A stretch of 64,000 bases of DNA from Sphingomonas liriopis (GTDB taxonomy: Bacteria; Pseudomonadota; Alphaproteobacteria; Sphingomonadales; Sphingomonadaceae), in NCBI RefSeq assembly GCF_024211255.1, contig NZ_JAMLDY010000001.1, forward strand, positions 245,966 through 309,965, given 5' to 3'. The position numbers and the translations under genes were made by a program. Below, in pieces: positions 1-8,247 of this stretch; the first letter of the stretch is position 1; every line of letters begins with the position of its first letter. The notes below the pieces were generated by a model, which was not told where the DNA came from, ran no database searches, and saw only the letters and a list, made by a program, of their open reading frames with translations.

Positions 1-126
1 CTCAACCAGCCGGGGCAGGTGATCCCGATCTTCGGCGCGTCGAGCCCGGCGCGCGTCGAGGAAAGCGTGCGCGCGGCGTCGCTCGACCTGTCGGCGGACG
101 AAGTCGCCGAATTGCGCGCCGGCTGA
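1..126 (+). CDS. Aldo/keto reductase, C-terminal end (partial)
   Basis: Only the last 41 codons are in the window; the reading frame is open from base 1 to a TGA at 124-126. The segment VIPIFGASSPARVEESVRAA, followed by LSADEVAELRA, resembles the C-terminal NADPH-binding loop and last helix of aldo/keto reductases, where a VIPxxGxxxPxRVxE pattern contacts the 2'-phosphate and adenine. Such enzymes reduce aldehydes and ketones, including some ketosteroids, in the cytoplasm. The gene converges on the minus-strand SDR gene, with a hairpin between them. The substrate cannot be inferred from this fragment. Confidence 0.7.
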   Translation, partial: LNQPGQVIPIFGASSPARVEESVRAASLDLSADEVAELRAG

Positions 127-138
127 GCGCGACGCCGC

Positions 139-174
139 CCCGCGGAGCGCCGACGTCGGTCAGTGCTCCGCGGG
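139..174. terminator. Convergent-gene hairpin, probable bidirectional terminator
   Basis: A perfect 10-bp inverted repeat, CCCGCGGAGC at 139-148 and GCTCCGCGGG at 165-174, encloses a 16-nt loop that itself contains the palindrome CCGACGTCGG (150-159). It fills the 59-bp gap between the stop codons of two convergent genes. No T-tract follows, so intrinsic termination is inferred from position and stem strength only. Confidence 0.5.
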
Positions 175-185
175 ACGAGCGTGGC

Positions 186-1001
186 TCAAAAGCGGCGACC
201 CAACCCGCCGTCGTGGTAGATCGAAGCCCCGGTCACGAACCGCGATTCCTCCGACGCCAGATAGACGAATGCGTGCGCGGTATCCTCGGGCTGCCCGGAC
301 ACGCCGAGCGGCGCCATCGCCGCGATCGCCGCCTCCGCCGCCGCGGCACTGTCCCACATTCCCGCGCGCGTGTAATCGTCGAACGCCTCGTGGATCAGCG
401 GCGTCATCGTCAGGCCCGGGTGGACCGAATTGACCCGGACGCGCTGCGGACCAAACTCACTGGCCGCGCACAGGGTCAGCATCCGACCCGCCGCCTTCGA
501 GACGTGATAGCCCAGGTTGTTGGCGTTGGGCATGTACGATGCCATCGACAGATTGTTGACGATCGCGCCGCCGCCCGCGAACCGCGTCGCACTGTCGAGC
601 AACGCGGGCAGGCACGCTTTCATGCCGAGGAACAGCGCGTCGTGGTTCACCGCCATCGCCCGGCGCAGGTCGGCCAGCGAGGTATCGACGACGCCGCCGT
701 GGACCGATATCCCGGCATTGTTGACGAGCACGTCGAGCGCGCCGAAGCGCGACACCGTCGCATGGACCACGCGTGCCCAGTCGCCTTCGTCGGTCACGTC
801 ATGCGGGACGAAATGAAACGCATCGGCGGCTGCGACGCCCGACAGCCGTGCGCGGATCGCCGCGACATCGTCATCGCGCAGGTCGGTCGCGACGACGCCC
901 TTCGCACCCTCGCGCAGAAACGCTTCGCAGATCGCGACCCCGATATTCCCCATGCGCCCGGCGCCGGTGACGATCGCCACCTTTCCTTCCAGTCGTCCCA
1001 T
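186..1001 (-). CDS. SDR family oxidoreductase, last gene of the meta-cleavage operon
   Basis: A 271-residue classical short-chain dehydrogenase. The N-terminus GKVAIVTGAGRMGNIG is the dinucleotide-binding turn, with one residue more than the usual TGxxxGxG spacing. NNAG follows, then the catalytic Ser in NLSMAS and the YHVSK (YxxxK) active site. The ATG at 1001 is preferred over an in-frame TTG at 1004 because a GGAGAGG ribosome site lies just upstream, inside the end of the preceding gene. The upstream stop and this start share a base (TGATG), so translation is probably coupled. An alcohol/ketone oxidoreductase role in steroid catabolism is likely from context; the substrate is unknown. Confidence 0.85.
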   Translation of the reverse strand: MGRLEGKVAIVTGAGRMGNIGVAICEAFLREGAKGVVATDLRDDDVAAIRARLSGVAAADAFHFVPHDVTDEGDWARVVHATVSRFGALDVLVNNAGISVHGGVVDTSLADLRRAMAVNHDALFLGMKACLPALLDSATRFAGGGAIVNNLSMASYMPNANNLGYHVSKAAGRMLTLCAASEFGPQRVRVNSVHPGLTMTPLIHEAFDDYTRAGMWDSAAAAEAAIAAMAPLGVSGQPEDTAHAFVYLASEESRFVTGASIYHDGGLGRRF

Positions 1002-1810
1002 CAACGTTTCCTCTCCATGTTCCTCATCGACGCGACCGCAATCTGCGCGCGTTCCAGTATCGGTCGACCCGCATCGATCGCGGATTGCTGCGGCACCTCA
1101 ATGCTGACCGGTATCGCGCCATCGATCGCCTCCAGCATGTCCGCGATCGCGAAATCGCCGGTGCCCGGCAGCCATCGCTGGATGCCGCCCTCCCACTCGA
1201 TCCGGTCCGCGGGCATCGATCGCGGGCCGTCGCTGACCTGCACCATGCGGATCGCCGGATCGGCCAGTCGCGCGGCCATCCGCGGCCATTCGTCCGCCCG
1301 CGTCAGATGAAGCAAATCCAGCGTCACACCGACGTCGCTGCGCCCCAGCGCAGCGATGGTGTCGAGCGCGGACGCCAGCGAACCAACCTGGGACGGCGGA
1401 TAGAATTCGATCGCCAGTCCGACGCCGTATCCAGCGGCCAGTACCGACAGTTCGGCAAGCCGATCGATCCGCCGCGCCGGATCGCGATCGTAGCACAGCA
1501 CATTGGCCAGCGGCGCACCCAGCGCCGCCGCCGCCGCTAGTGCGGGCGCGAAATCGGCGACGTTCGTCCGGCCGGTCAGCGTGAAGGGATAGACCAGGTC
1601 GATCGTCACCCCGGCGTCGCGCACCGCCCGCCGCGTCGCGGCGAGCGCGCCGGCGTCATGCACCAGGTCGAACACGGGCATCGCGGGCAGGACGGGCATC
1701 GCGTGCAGAAACGGACAGATGCCCGCGCACCCGGTGCGCGCCGCGACCTCGGCAAGCTGCGCCGGGGTCGTGTCGGTCACCGTGATGTGATCGAGCGACA
1801 GGCGCCGCAT
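1001..1810 (-). CDS. Sugar phosphate isomerase/epimerase-like TIM-barrel protein
   Basis: 269 residues. The sequence fits the xylose-isomerase-like/AP-endonuclease-2 TIM barrel: an acidic strand end in LAIEFYPPS, DVGVTLDLLHLTR, a MVQVSDGPR strand and a late SIEVPQQ strand supply metal-binding Glu, Asp and His residues. The start at 1810 gives the usual family length and lies 5 bp after the stop of the HsaF-like aldolase, so it is in the same operon. Members isomerise or epimerise keto-sugars or act as lyases or hydrolases on cyclic polyols. It is not a known member of the steroid meta-cleavage set, so its role here is open. Confidence 0.8.
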   Translation of the reverse strand: MRRLSLDHITVTDTTPAQLAEVAARTGCAGICPFLHAMPVLPAMPVFDLVHDAGALAATRRAVRDAGVTIDLVYPFTLTGRTNVADFAPALAAAAALGAPLANVLCYDRDPARRIDRLAELSVLAAGYGVGLAIEFYPPSQVGSLASALDTIAALGRSDVGVTLDLLHLTRADEWPRMAARLADPAIRMVQVSDGPRSMPADRIEWEGGIQRWLPGTGDFAIADMLEAIDGAIPVSIEVPQQSAIDAGRPILERAQIAVASMRNMERKR

Positions 1811-1815
1811 CGTCG

Positions 1816-2856
1816 CTACGCCGCGTCCTGGCGCGCCTTGATCATGTCGAGCGCGACGTCGACGATCATGTCCTCCTGGCCCCCGACCATCTTGCGCCGG
1901 CCCAGTTCGACCAGGATCGTGCGTGTGTCGATGCCATAGGTCTCGCTCGCCTTCTCGGCATGCCGCAGGAAGCTCGAATAGACACCGGCATAGCCGAGCG
2001 CGAGCGTCTCGCGATCGACGCGGACCGGGCGGTCCTGCAGCGGGCGGACCAGATCCTCCGCCGCATCCATCAGCGCCATCACGTCGCACCCGTGGTTCCA
2101 GCCCTTGCGGTCGGCGGCGGCGACGAACACCTCGAGCGGCGCATTGCCCGCACCCGCGCCCATGCCCGCGAGACTTGCGTCGATCCGCACCGCGCCGCAT
2201 TGCGCCGCGACCAGCGAATTGGCGACGCCCAGCGACAGATTGTGGTGCGCGTGCATGCCGCGCTGCGTCTCGGGCTTGAGCACGCGGTCATAGGCCTCGA
2301 ACCGTGCCCGCACGCCGTCCATGTCGAGCGCGCCGCCCGAATCGGTGACATAGACGCACTGCGCGCCATAGCTCTCCATCAGCACCGCCTGCGCGGCCAG
2401 CGCGTCGGGTTCGATCATATGGCTCATCATCAGGAAGCCGGACACGTCCATGCCCAGATCGCGCGCGATGCCGATATGCTGCTTCGACACGTCCGCCTCG
2501 GTGCAGTGCGTCGCGACGCGCACCGACCGCACGCCCAGATCATAGGCGCGGCGCAATTCGTCCACCGTACCGACGCCGGGCAGGATCAGCGTGGTGAGCA
2601 CTGACCGGGTCAGCACCTCCGCCACCGCCTCCAGCCATTCCCAGTCGGTGTGCGCGCCGAACCCGTAGTTGAAGCTGGCGCCGTTGAGGCCGTCGCCATG
2701 CGCAACCTCGATCGCATCGACCCCCGCCGCGTCGAGCGCGGCGGCGATGGCGCGGACATGATCGACGCCGTACATGTGGCGGATCGCATGCATGCCGTCG
2801 CGCAGCGTCACATCCTGCAGATAGAGCTTGCCGGTGTTCACGTCGAAACCGCTCAT
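1816..2856 (-). CDS. hsaF: 4-hydroxy-2-oxovalerate/4-hydroxy-2-oxohexanoate aldolase (HsaF/TesG/MhpE type)
   Basis: 346 residues, normal for the class II pyruvate aldolases of meta-cleavage pathways. The hallmark LRDGMHA motif (residues 18-24) carries the catalytic Arg19 and metal-ligand Asp20, and GMHAHHN supplies the two metal-binding histidines. It would cleave 4-hydroxy-2-oxohexanoate, formed from steroid ring A, into pyruvate and propanal. In the family the aldehyde is channelled directly to the acylating aldehyde dehydrogenase, and that gene lies immediately upstream with an ATGA overlap at 2853-2856. The C-terminal extension contains the helices used to contact the dehydrogenase in such complexes. 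Confidence 0.92.
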   Translation of the reverse strand: MSGFDVNTGKLYLQDVTLRDGMHAIRHMYGVDHVRAIAAALDAAGVDAIEVAHGDGLNGASFNYGFGAHTDWEWLEAVAEVLTRSVLTTLILPGVGTVDELRRAYDLGVRSVRVATHCTEADVSKQHIGIARDLGMDVSGFLMMSHMIEPDALAAQAVLMESYGAQCVYVTDSGGALDMDGVRARFEAYDRVLKPETQRGMHAHHNLSLGVANSLVAAQCGAVRIDASLAGMGAGAGNAPLEVFVAAADRKGWNHGCDVMALMDAAEDLVRPLQDRPVRVDRETLALGYAGVYSSFLRHAEKASETYGIDTRTILVELGRRKMVGGQEDMIVDVALDMIKARQDAA

Positions 2857-3800
2857 GCCGCCACCTTCGCGCGCTGGAGGATCCGCTCGGCGAGCAGTTC
2901 GCCGGTCGCCTTGGCCGCGGCGGTCATGATGTCGAGATTGCCCGAATAGCTCGGCAGATAGTCGCCCGCGCCTTCCACCTCGAGCATCACCATCGTCTTG
3001 ACGCCGGTGAAGTCGCCGCGCCCGGGAATACGCAGCTTGTTGTTGTCGCCGAACCGTTCGAACTGCACCGCCTGCTTCAGCCGGTATCCCGGCACGTACG
3101 CCTGCACCTTGGCGACCATCGCCTCCACCGAGGCGCGGATGGTATCCTCGTCGGCGCCTTCCGACAGGGTGAACACCGTGTCGCGCATGATCATCGGCGG
3201 CTCGGCAGGGTTGAGGATGATGATCGCCTTGCCCTGCGCCGCGCCGCCGACCTTCTCGATCGCGCCCGCGGTCGTCCGCGTGAACTCGTCGATGTTGGCG
3301 CGCGTGCCGGGCCCGGCCGAGCGCGACGAGACCGACGCGACGATCTCGGCGTAATGCACCGTCGCGACCTGGCTGACCGCCGCGACGATCGGGATCGTCG
3401 CCTGTCCGCCGCACGTCACCATGTTGACGTTGGGCTGGTCGAGGTTGGCGTCGCCGTTGACGGTGGGGATCGTATAGGGACCGATCGCCGCCGGCGTCAG
3501 GTCGACCACCTGGATGCCGTCCGCGCGCAACGCCGCGTCGTGCACCTTGTGCGCATAGGCGCTGGTCGCATCGAAGGCGATGCCGATCTCGGCATAGCCG
3601 GGCAGCGCCTTCAGCCCCTCGATCCCCTCATGCGTGGTCGCGACGCCGCGCTCGCGCGCCATCGCCAGCCCTTCGGAGGCGGGATCGATGCCGACGACGG
3701 CGACCAGCTCCATGTTCTGCGGGTATTTCAGCATCTTCATCATCAGGTCGGTGCCGATATTGCCCGATCCGATGATCGCGGCCTTGACGCGTCCGGTCAT
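2853..3800 (-). CDS. hsaG: Acylating acetaldehyde/propanal dehydrogenase (HsaG/MhpF type)
   Basis: 315 residues, family length. The N-terminal [10 protein letters not shown] (residues 11-20) is the NAD-binding turn, and the catalytic cysteine is Cys130 in [11 protein letters not shown]. It oxidises propanal (or acetaldehyde) with CoA and NAD to propionyl-CoA (or acetyl-CoA). The ATG at 3800 was chosen over longer in-frame extensions because [15 protein letters not shown] is the normal family N-terminus and AGGAGGA lies upstream. The gene overlaps the aldolase start by four bases and follows the hydratase by 10 bp, giving the conserved hydratase, dehydrogenase, aldolase order. Confidence 0.93.
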   Translation of the reverse strand: MTGRVKAAIIGSGNIGTDLMMKMLKYPQNMELVAVVGIDPASEGLAMARERGVATTHEGIEGLKALPGYAEIGIAFDATSAYAHKVHDAALRADGIQVVDLTPAAIGPYTIPTVNGDANLDQPNVNMVTCGGQATIPIVAAVSQVATVHYAEIVASVSSRSAGPGTRANIDEFTRTTAGAIEKVGGAAQGKAIIILNPAEPPMIMRDTVFTLSEGADEDTIRASVEAMVAKVQAYVPGYRLKQAVQFERFGDNNKLRIPGRGDFTGVKTMVMLEVEGAGDYLPSYSGNLDIMTAAAKATGELLAERILQRAKVAA

Positions 3801-3810
3801 CCTGTCCTCC

Positions 3811-4605
3811 TCAGACGAAGCGGGCGGTACAGCCGCCAACCCCATGTAATTGCATCTCGAATACGTCGCCGGGCTTCGCATCCTCCAGCGGCACCAGACT
3901 GCCCGACAGGATCACGTCGCCGGCGTCCAGCGTCACGCCATATTCGCCCAGCGTGTTGGCCAGCCACGCGACCGCCTCGGCCGGCGATCCCTGCACCGCG
4001 CGGCCATAACCTTCGCTGAGCGGCGCGCCGTTCTTGGTCACGGTGACGTGGAGCGCGGGCAGGTCGTGGTCGCGCGGATCGACCCGCGCCTCGCCCAGCA
4101 CGAAGACGCCGCACGAGGCATTGTCGGCGACCGTATCGACGATGCCGATCTTCCAGTTGGCGATCCGGCTGTCGACGATCTCGAAACAGGGGACGATCGC
4201 TTCGGTCGCGGCGATCACCTGTTCGGCGGTGACGCCGGGGCCTTTCAGCCCGTCCTTCAGGATGAAGCCGATCTCGGCCTCGGCGCGCGGCTGGATCAGC
4301 CCTTCCTTGGCGATGTCGATCTCGCCCTCGATCCACATGCGGTCGGTCAGGAATCCGAAATCGGGCTGGTGGACGCCCAGCATGTCCTGCACCGCCTTCG
4401 AGGTCACGCCGATCTTCTTGCCGACGATCCGCTCGCCCTCCGCCTGGCGCTTCGCCAGTACGCCGAGCGAGATGGCATAGGCATCGTCGATGGTCAGTCC
4501 GGCATCGCCGCTGCTGAGCGGCGGGACGGGGCGCCGCGTCCTCAGCGCGGCATGAAGCTGCTCGACGGCCGCGGCGATGCGGCCGGTGGCGACGGGTCCG
4601 GTCAT
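3811..4605 (-). CDS. hsaE: 2-hydroxypenta/hexa-2,4-dienoate hydratase (HsaE/TesE/MhpD type)
   Basis: 264 residues of the fumarylacetoacetase-like hydratase/decarboxylase fold. The metal-binding cluster lies in the [11 protein letters not shown] segment (a Glu-x-Glu pair) with a later acidic residue in CFEIVDSRI, and the end [13 protein letters not shown] is typical of MhpD/BphH. It would hydrate 2-hydroxyhexa-2,4-dienoate, the ring-A fragment released by the meta-cleavage hydrolase, to 4-hydroxy-2-oxohexanoate. The start at 4605 overlaps the stop of the flavin reductase in an ATGA, arguing for translational coupling. Confidence 0.92.
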   Translation of the reverse strand: MTGPVATGRIAAAVEQLHAALRTRRPVPPLSSGDAGLTIDDAYAISLGVLAKRQAEGERIVGKKIGVTSKAVQDMLGVHQPDFGFLTDRMWIEGEIDIAKEGLIQPRAEAEIGFILKDGLKGPGVTAEQVIAATEAIVPCFEIVDSRIANWKIGIVDTVADNASCGVFVLGEARVDPRDHDLPALHVTVTKNGAPLSEGYGRAVQGSPAEAVAWLANTLGEYGVTLDAGDVILSGSLVPLEDAKPGDVFEMQLHGVGGCTARFV

Positions 4606-5096
4606 AGATAGCGTCCGTCCTGATAGATGAGCGGCGCCACTTCGCCGCCGATTTCGGCCGCGAGCACGCGGGCGATGACGATGCTGTGCGTGCCATAGGC
4701 GAGCATGGCGTCGATGACGCAGCAAAGGTGCGCCTGCGCGCCCTCCAGCGCGGGCAGGCCGTTGGCGCCATCCCGCCAGTCGCCCGTCGCGAAACGTTCG
4801 CCGCGCGGCACGCCGCCGCCGAACGCCGCGGACACCGCCTGCTGGTCGCGCGAGAGCAGGTTGACCGACAACGGCGCGGTCGGCACCAGCACCGCGTGCA
4901 GGCTGGTCGCGCGGTTGACGCAGACCAGCACCGCGGGCGGATCGACGGTCAGCGAGGTGATCGACGTCGCCGCCATGCCCACCGGGCCATCGTCGCCCCG
5001 CGCCACGACGATCGCTACCGACGCGGCGAGCCGCCGCATCGCCGCGCGGTACACCGCCGGCAGATCGTCGGGAATGACCGGATAACCGTCAGCCAT
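4602..5096 (-). CDS. hsaB: Flavin reductase component of a two-component monooxygenase (HsaB/HpaC type)
   Basis: 164 residues with the flavin-reductase-like split-barrel pattern: VGMAATSITSLTVDPPAVLVC followed by LSVNLLSRDQ, and a late AYGTHSIVIARV strand. It uses NADH or NADPH to make reduced FMN or FAD for the partner hydroxylase encoded upstream (HsaA). The ATG at 5096 is used because the protein then begins at the usual point before the conserved core; a longer in-frame form would overlap the upstream gene by 26 bases instead of 8. It sits between the hydrolase and the hydratase. Confidence 0.9.
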   Translation of the reverse strand: MADGYPVIPDDLPAVYRAAMRRLAASVAIVVARGDDGPVGMAATSITSLTVDPPAVLVCVNRATSLHAVLVPTAPLSVNLLSRDQQAVSAAFGGGVPRGERFATGDWRDGANGLPALEGAQAHLCCVIDAMLAYGTHSIVIARVLAAEIGGEVAPLIYQDGRYL

Positions 5097-5898
5097 GCAG
5101 GAAGGCGATCGCATGGCGGTTGAATTCGTCGGCCCGCTCGACCTGTACCCAATGCCCGACCTTGTTGAAGATCATGACGCGAACGTCGGCGCATTGCTTC
5201 AGGAAATAGTCGATTCCCGTCAGCGGCATGAAGCGTTCCTCGCTGCCCCAGAACACCAGGATCGGCATCGCCAGCTCGTCCAGCCGCGGCTGCAGGTTGT
5301 GGGTACGCATCCGCCCGATCACGTCCTTCGACTGCGTGATCGCGACGGCATAGCGTTCCGCCACCAGCGCGTCGGTCGCGTGGACGGGATCGTAGACCAG
5401 ATTCTCGATCAGGCGCTTCTGGTCGGCGGCCGAGAAATCCGGGCTGCCGAAGGAAGATCGCATGTTCGCGATCCCCGGCATGGCGAAATAGACCGGCAGT
5501 TCCTCGATACAGCCCGGCGCCATCAGCACCAGCCGTTCCACGAACTCCGGATCGTCCAGCGCGATCTGGATCGCGATCCCGCCACCCAGCGAATTGCCGA
5601 CCAGCGTCGCTCGTTCCACGCCATGCGCGACCAGCGCCGCCTTCAGCGTGTCGGTGAACAGCGCCAGCGTATAGTCGATGCCGTCGGGCTTGGACGACGC
5701 GCCATAGCCGATCAGGTCGGGCAGGATCACCCGGAAGCCGGCATCGGCGAACGCGCGCGCATTCTGCCGGAAATTCGACGCGCCGGACGCGCCGGGACCG
5801 CTGCCGTGGACGAACACCACGGCCGGCCCCTCGCCCAGTTCGTTGATGACGATATCGTATCCGCCCGATACCCGGTGGGTCGTCGTCCGCATCTCCAT
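5089..5898 (-). CDS. hsaD: Meta-cleavage product hydrolase (HsaD/BphD/MhpC family) with Glu at the acid position
   Basis: 269 residues of the C-C bond hydrolase branch of the alpha/beta-hydrolase fold. Visible landmarks are the oxyanion segment HGSGPGASGASNF (31-43), the nucleophile elbow GNSLGG with Ser103, and His249 in VGHWVQ. It would hydrolyse 4,9-DSHA, the ring-opened steroid, to HIP and 2-hydroxyhexadienoate. The odd point is the acid of the triad: the usual WGxDDR or WGxEDR reads WGSEERF (217-223), so the expected Asp is Glu221; the DNA reads GAG GAA clearly. The gene lies 11 bp downstream of the HsaA-like hydroxylase. Steroid specificity is inferred from the neighbouring genes. Confidence 0.9.
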   Translation of the reverse strand: MEMRTTTHRVSGGYDIVINELGEGPAVVFVHGSGPGASGASNFRQNARAFADAGFRVILPDLIGYGASSKPDGIDYTLALFTDTLKAALVAHGVERATLVGNSLGGGIAIQIALDDPEFVERLVLMAPGCIEELPVYFAMPGIANMRSSFGSPDFSAADQKRLIENLVYDPVHATDALVAERYAVAITQSKDVIGRMRTHNLQPRLDELAMPILVFWGSEERFMPLTGIDYFLKQCADVRVMIFNKVGHWVQVERADEFNRHAIAFLHG

Positions 5899-5909
5899 CG
5901 CGAAGCGCC

Positions 5910-7124
5910 TCAGACGAAGGTGAAGGCGGGCGGTTCGCCCAGCAGGGTGCCGACCACATCGCTGACGCGGTTGGCGGGATCGTTGGCGACGTGCGCGCGT
6001 GCGGCGTGCAGGTCGAGCCAGGGCTGCAGGATCGGGCTGGACATGTAGATCGCCCGCCCGCCTAGCAGCTTCACCATGTCATCGACCAGATCGGCCATGC
6101 GGCGCACGACGTTGGACGATTGATAGGCGAACAGCGCGCGGCGTTCCATCGGGATCGCCTCGCCCCGCTCGGCATAGGCGAGATGCTCCTCGAACGTGGC
6201 ACGCTGCGCCAGTTCCATCTCGTCCACCTCGGCGATCGCGCGTGCGATCGCGGCGTGCAGATTGGGGTCCGCCTTCGACGCCTTGCCGGTATTGCTCGAC
6301 ACCCGGCTCTTCATGATGTCCATCGCCGCGCCGATCGCGGCCCTCGTGCCGCCGAACGCCGCGGTCGAGACCGACCGCACGAAGATCTGCGCCCATGGGA
6401 TGCGATAGAGCGCCGCGTCGTTGGCGGCCTGCCCGGGATTGGTGCCGGCGAAGCCGTCGGACGCCTTGTGCGTGCGATATTCGGGCACGAACACGCGCTC
6501 GACCAGGATGTCGAAGCTGCCGGTCCCCTGCAGCCCGAACGTGTCCCACGTCCCCTCGATCACCTGATAATCGCCGCGCGGCAGCAGGAAGGTGCGCATG
6601 TCGGGCGGACCGCCATCGGTATCGAAGTTGATCGCGCCGAGCAGCACCCAGCCGCAATGCGTCGATCCGGTCGAAAAGCCCCAGCGGCCCGACAGGTAGA
6701 AGCCGCCCTCCACCTTCTCGACCTTGCCGACCGGCTGATAGGTGGAGGAGACGAGCATGTCGGGATTGCCGTCCCAGACCTCGGCCTGGGCGCGATCGTC
6801 GAACAGCGCGATCTCATAGGGGTGGCAGCCGACGACGCCGTACATCCAGCCGGTCGACATGCAGCCCTCGGCCAGCGCCTTCTGCACCTCGAAGAAGACG
6901 TTCGGGCTCATCTCGTAGCCGCCATAACGGCGCGGCTGAAGGATGCGGAAGAATCCCGCCGCCGTCATCTCCGCGATGGTTTCCGCCGGCACGTTGCCGC
7001 CGCGCACGCAATCGCGCGCCCGGCCGCGCAACACTGGGATCATCGCCCGCGCACGCTCGATCAACGTCTCGGCCGACGGGGCGTCCGTCCCTTCAGGCCG
7101 CAATGCGGTTACCGTGGCGCTCAT
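5910..7124 (-). CDS. hsaA: Flavin-dependent monooxygenase, oxygenase component (HsaA type)
   Basis: 404 residues with the acyl-CoA-dehydrogenase fold used by class D flavin hydroxylases. The segment GFFRILQPRRYGGYE, then STGWMYGVVGCH, then GRWGFSTGSTHCGW and a C-terminal HVANDPANR follow the pattern of HsaA and HpaC2-type oxygenases. It would 4-hydroxylate 3-HSA (the phenolic secosteroid) to the catechol 3,4-DHSA using reduced flavin from the HsaB-like partner. The ATG at 7124 follows a GGAGAGG ribosome site. It is the first gene of the minus-strand operon, and the 32-bp palindrome at 7159-7190 lies directly upstream. Confidence 0.9.
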   Translation of the reverse strand: MSATVTALRPEGTDAPSAETLIERARAMIPVLRGRARDCVRGGNVPAETIAEMTAAGFFRILQPRRYGGYEMSPNVFFEVQKALAEGCMSTGWMYGVVGCHPYEIALFDDRAQAEVWDGNPDMLVSSTYQPVGKVEKVEGGFYLSGRWGFSTGSTHCGWVLLGAINFDTDGGPPDMRTFLLPRGDYQVIEGTWDTFGLQGTGSFDILVERVFVPEYRTHKASDGFAGTNPGQAANDAALYRIPWAQIFVRSVSTAAFGGTRAAIGAAMDIMKSRVSSNTGKASKADPNLHAAIARAIAEVDEMELAQRATFEEHLAYAERGEAIPMERRALFAYQSSNVVRRMADLVDDMVKLLGGRAIYMSSPILQPWLDLHAARAHVANDPANRVSDVVGTLLGEPPAFTFV

Positions 7125-7158
7125 CACGTTCCTCTCCGATCCCCGTCGCGATCGACGG

Positions 7159-7190
7159 TTGCGTAGAACTATTTGCCTTGTTCTACGCAA
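7159..7190. promoter_or_regulatory. Operator-like palindrome, site A of the shared 32-bp motif
   Basis: The 11-bp arms TTGCGTAGAAC (7159-7169) and GTTCTACGCAA (7180-7190) are perfectly complementary around a 10-bp spacer. It lies in the divergent gap between the HsaA and HsaC operons and overlaps the likely -35 element of the plus-strand promoter. The outer core TTGCGT-N18-CTACGCAA recurs with the same spacing at 27825-27856, 40667-40698, 40855-40886 and 45102-45133. It is most simply a binding site for a dimeric regulator; the regulator is not in the window. Confidence 0.75.
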
Positions 7191-7206
7191 AACGTCAAGC
7201 TATACC
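7178..7206 (+). promoter_or_regulatory. Predicted sigma-70-like promoter for the hsaC operon
   Basis: TTGTTC (7178-7183) and TATACC (7201-7206) are separated by exactly 17 bp, which would start transcription near 7213 and leave a leader of about 120 nt before the hsaC ATG. The -35 hexamer lies in the right arm of the palindrome, so a bound regulator would touch RNA polymerase. This is pattern-based only; no promoter data exist here. Confidence 0.5.
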
Positions 7207-7296
7207 TAGCTCAACGAGCGAACATGATATTTGGCCGCGATGGCCGTACGAGTTGCACAGCGACCGCCGGGCGGGCGGCAGGTGCAGGGACAATCA

Positions 7297-7318
7297 CCCC
7301 GGCCGCAGCGGGCCGGGG
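7297..7318 (+). other. GC hairpin immediately upstream of the hsaC ribosome site
   Basis: CCCCGGCC (7297-7304) and GGCCGGGG (7311-7318) form a perfect 8-bp stem with a 6-nt loop. The stem ends 2 nt before the GAGGAGG ribosome-binding sequence (7321-7327) of the extradiol dioxygenase. It could keep the ribosome site free of longer-range pairing, or protect the 5' end after processing. It has no T-tract and lies inside the leader, so I do not call it a terminator. Confidence 0.4.
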
Positions 7319-7332
7319 ACGAGGAGGATGGA

Positions 7333-8247
7333 ATGGCAGTCAGATCGCTGGGATATGTGGTGGCCGAAACGCGCGACCTGGAACGGTGGCGCGCCTTCGC
7401 GACCGACGTGCTCGGCATGATGCCCGCCCCGTCGCCGCGCGACGACGTGCTCCTGTTCCGCATCGACGACCGGCCCTGGCGCCTGTGGGTCGGCAAGGGC
7501 GAGCGCGACGCGTTCGTCGCGCCGGGCTGGGAACTCGAATCGAAGGCGGCGTTCGACGCGACGCTCGACCGGCTCCGCGCCGCCGGCCGTCCGGTCGAGC
7601 TGGCCGGGGTCATGGAAGCGCGCGGCCGGCACGTCTACGAACTGGCGCGTTCGTCCGATCCCGCGGGCAATCCGATGGAATTGTACCACGGGCGCTTCGT
7701 CGACTACGCGCCCTTCTCCTCCCCCGCCGGGGTCAGCGGCTTCGTGACCGGCGACAACGGCGACATGGGGCTGGGCCACGTCGTCCTGACCGCGCCGAAT
7801 TTCGAGGAGACGCACGCCTTCTACAAGGACGTGCTGGGTTTTGGCGATACCGACCTCGGCCGCTTCTACCTGGGCGGCGGCGGGCCGGAGGATGCGGGCG
7901 TCGGCTTCGCCTTCATGCATTGCAACGGACGCCACCACAGCCTGGCGCTGGGCCAGCTGCCGGAGAGCCCCAACGGCGCGGTGCACATGATGCTGGAGGT
8001 CGGCGAGCTGCCCGACGTCGGCCGCGCCTATGACCGGGTGCTGCGCAGCAAGGGCGCGCATGCCGTGTCCGCGACGCTCGGCCAGCACGTCAACGACAAG
8101 ATGACGAGCTTCTACGTGCAGAGTCCGAGCGGGTTCGACATCGAATATGGCTGGAACGGCCTGGTCATCGATCCCGCCACCTGGGTGCCGACCACCAGCA
8201 TGTCGGTGTCCGCCTGGGGCCACAAATGGGCGCACGAGCAGGATTGA
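7333..8247 (+). CDS. hsaC: Type I extradiol ring-cleavage dioxygenase (HsaC/TesB/BphC type)
   Basis: 304 residues with two vicinal-oxygen-chelate repeats, family length. The C-terminal repeat holds the metal triad: His149 in GLGHVVL, His202 in NGRHHSLAL and Glu271 in GFDIEYGW. It would cleave the catechol 3,4-DHSA at the meta position with Fe(II) and O2 to give 4,9-DSHA. The start at 7333 follows a strong GAGGAGG and gives the normal VRSLGYV N-terminus. The gene opens the long plus-strand operon, and its stop shares one base with the next start (TGATGA). Confidence 0.92.
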   Translation: MAVRSLGYVVAETRDLERWRAFATDVLGMMPAPSPRDDVLLFRIDDRPWRLWVGKGERDAFVAPGWELESKAAFDATLDRLRAAGRPVELAGVMEARGRHVYELARSSDPAGNPMELYHGRFVDYAPFSSPAGVSGFVTGDNGDMGLGHVVLTAPNFEETHAFYKDVLGFGDTDLGRFYLGGGGPEDAGVGFAFMHCNGRHHSLALGQLPESPNGAVHMMLEVGELPDVGRAYDRVLRSKGAHAVSATLGQHVNDKMTSFYVQSPSGFDIEYGWNGLVIDPATWVPTTSMSVSAWGHKWAHEQD

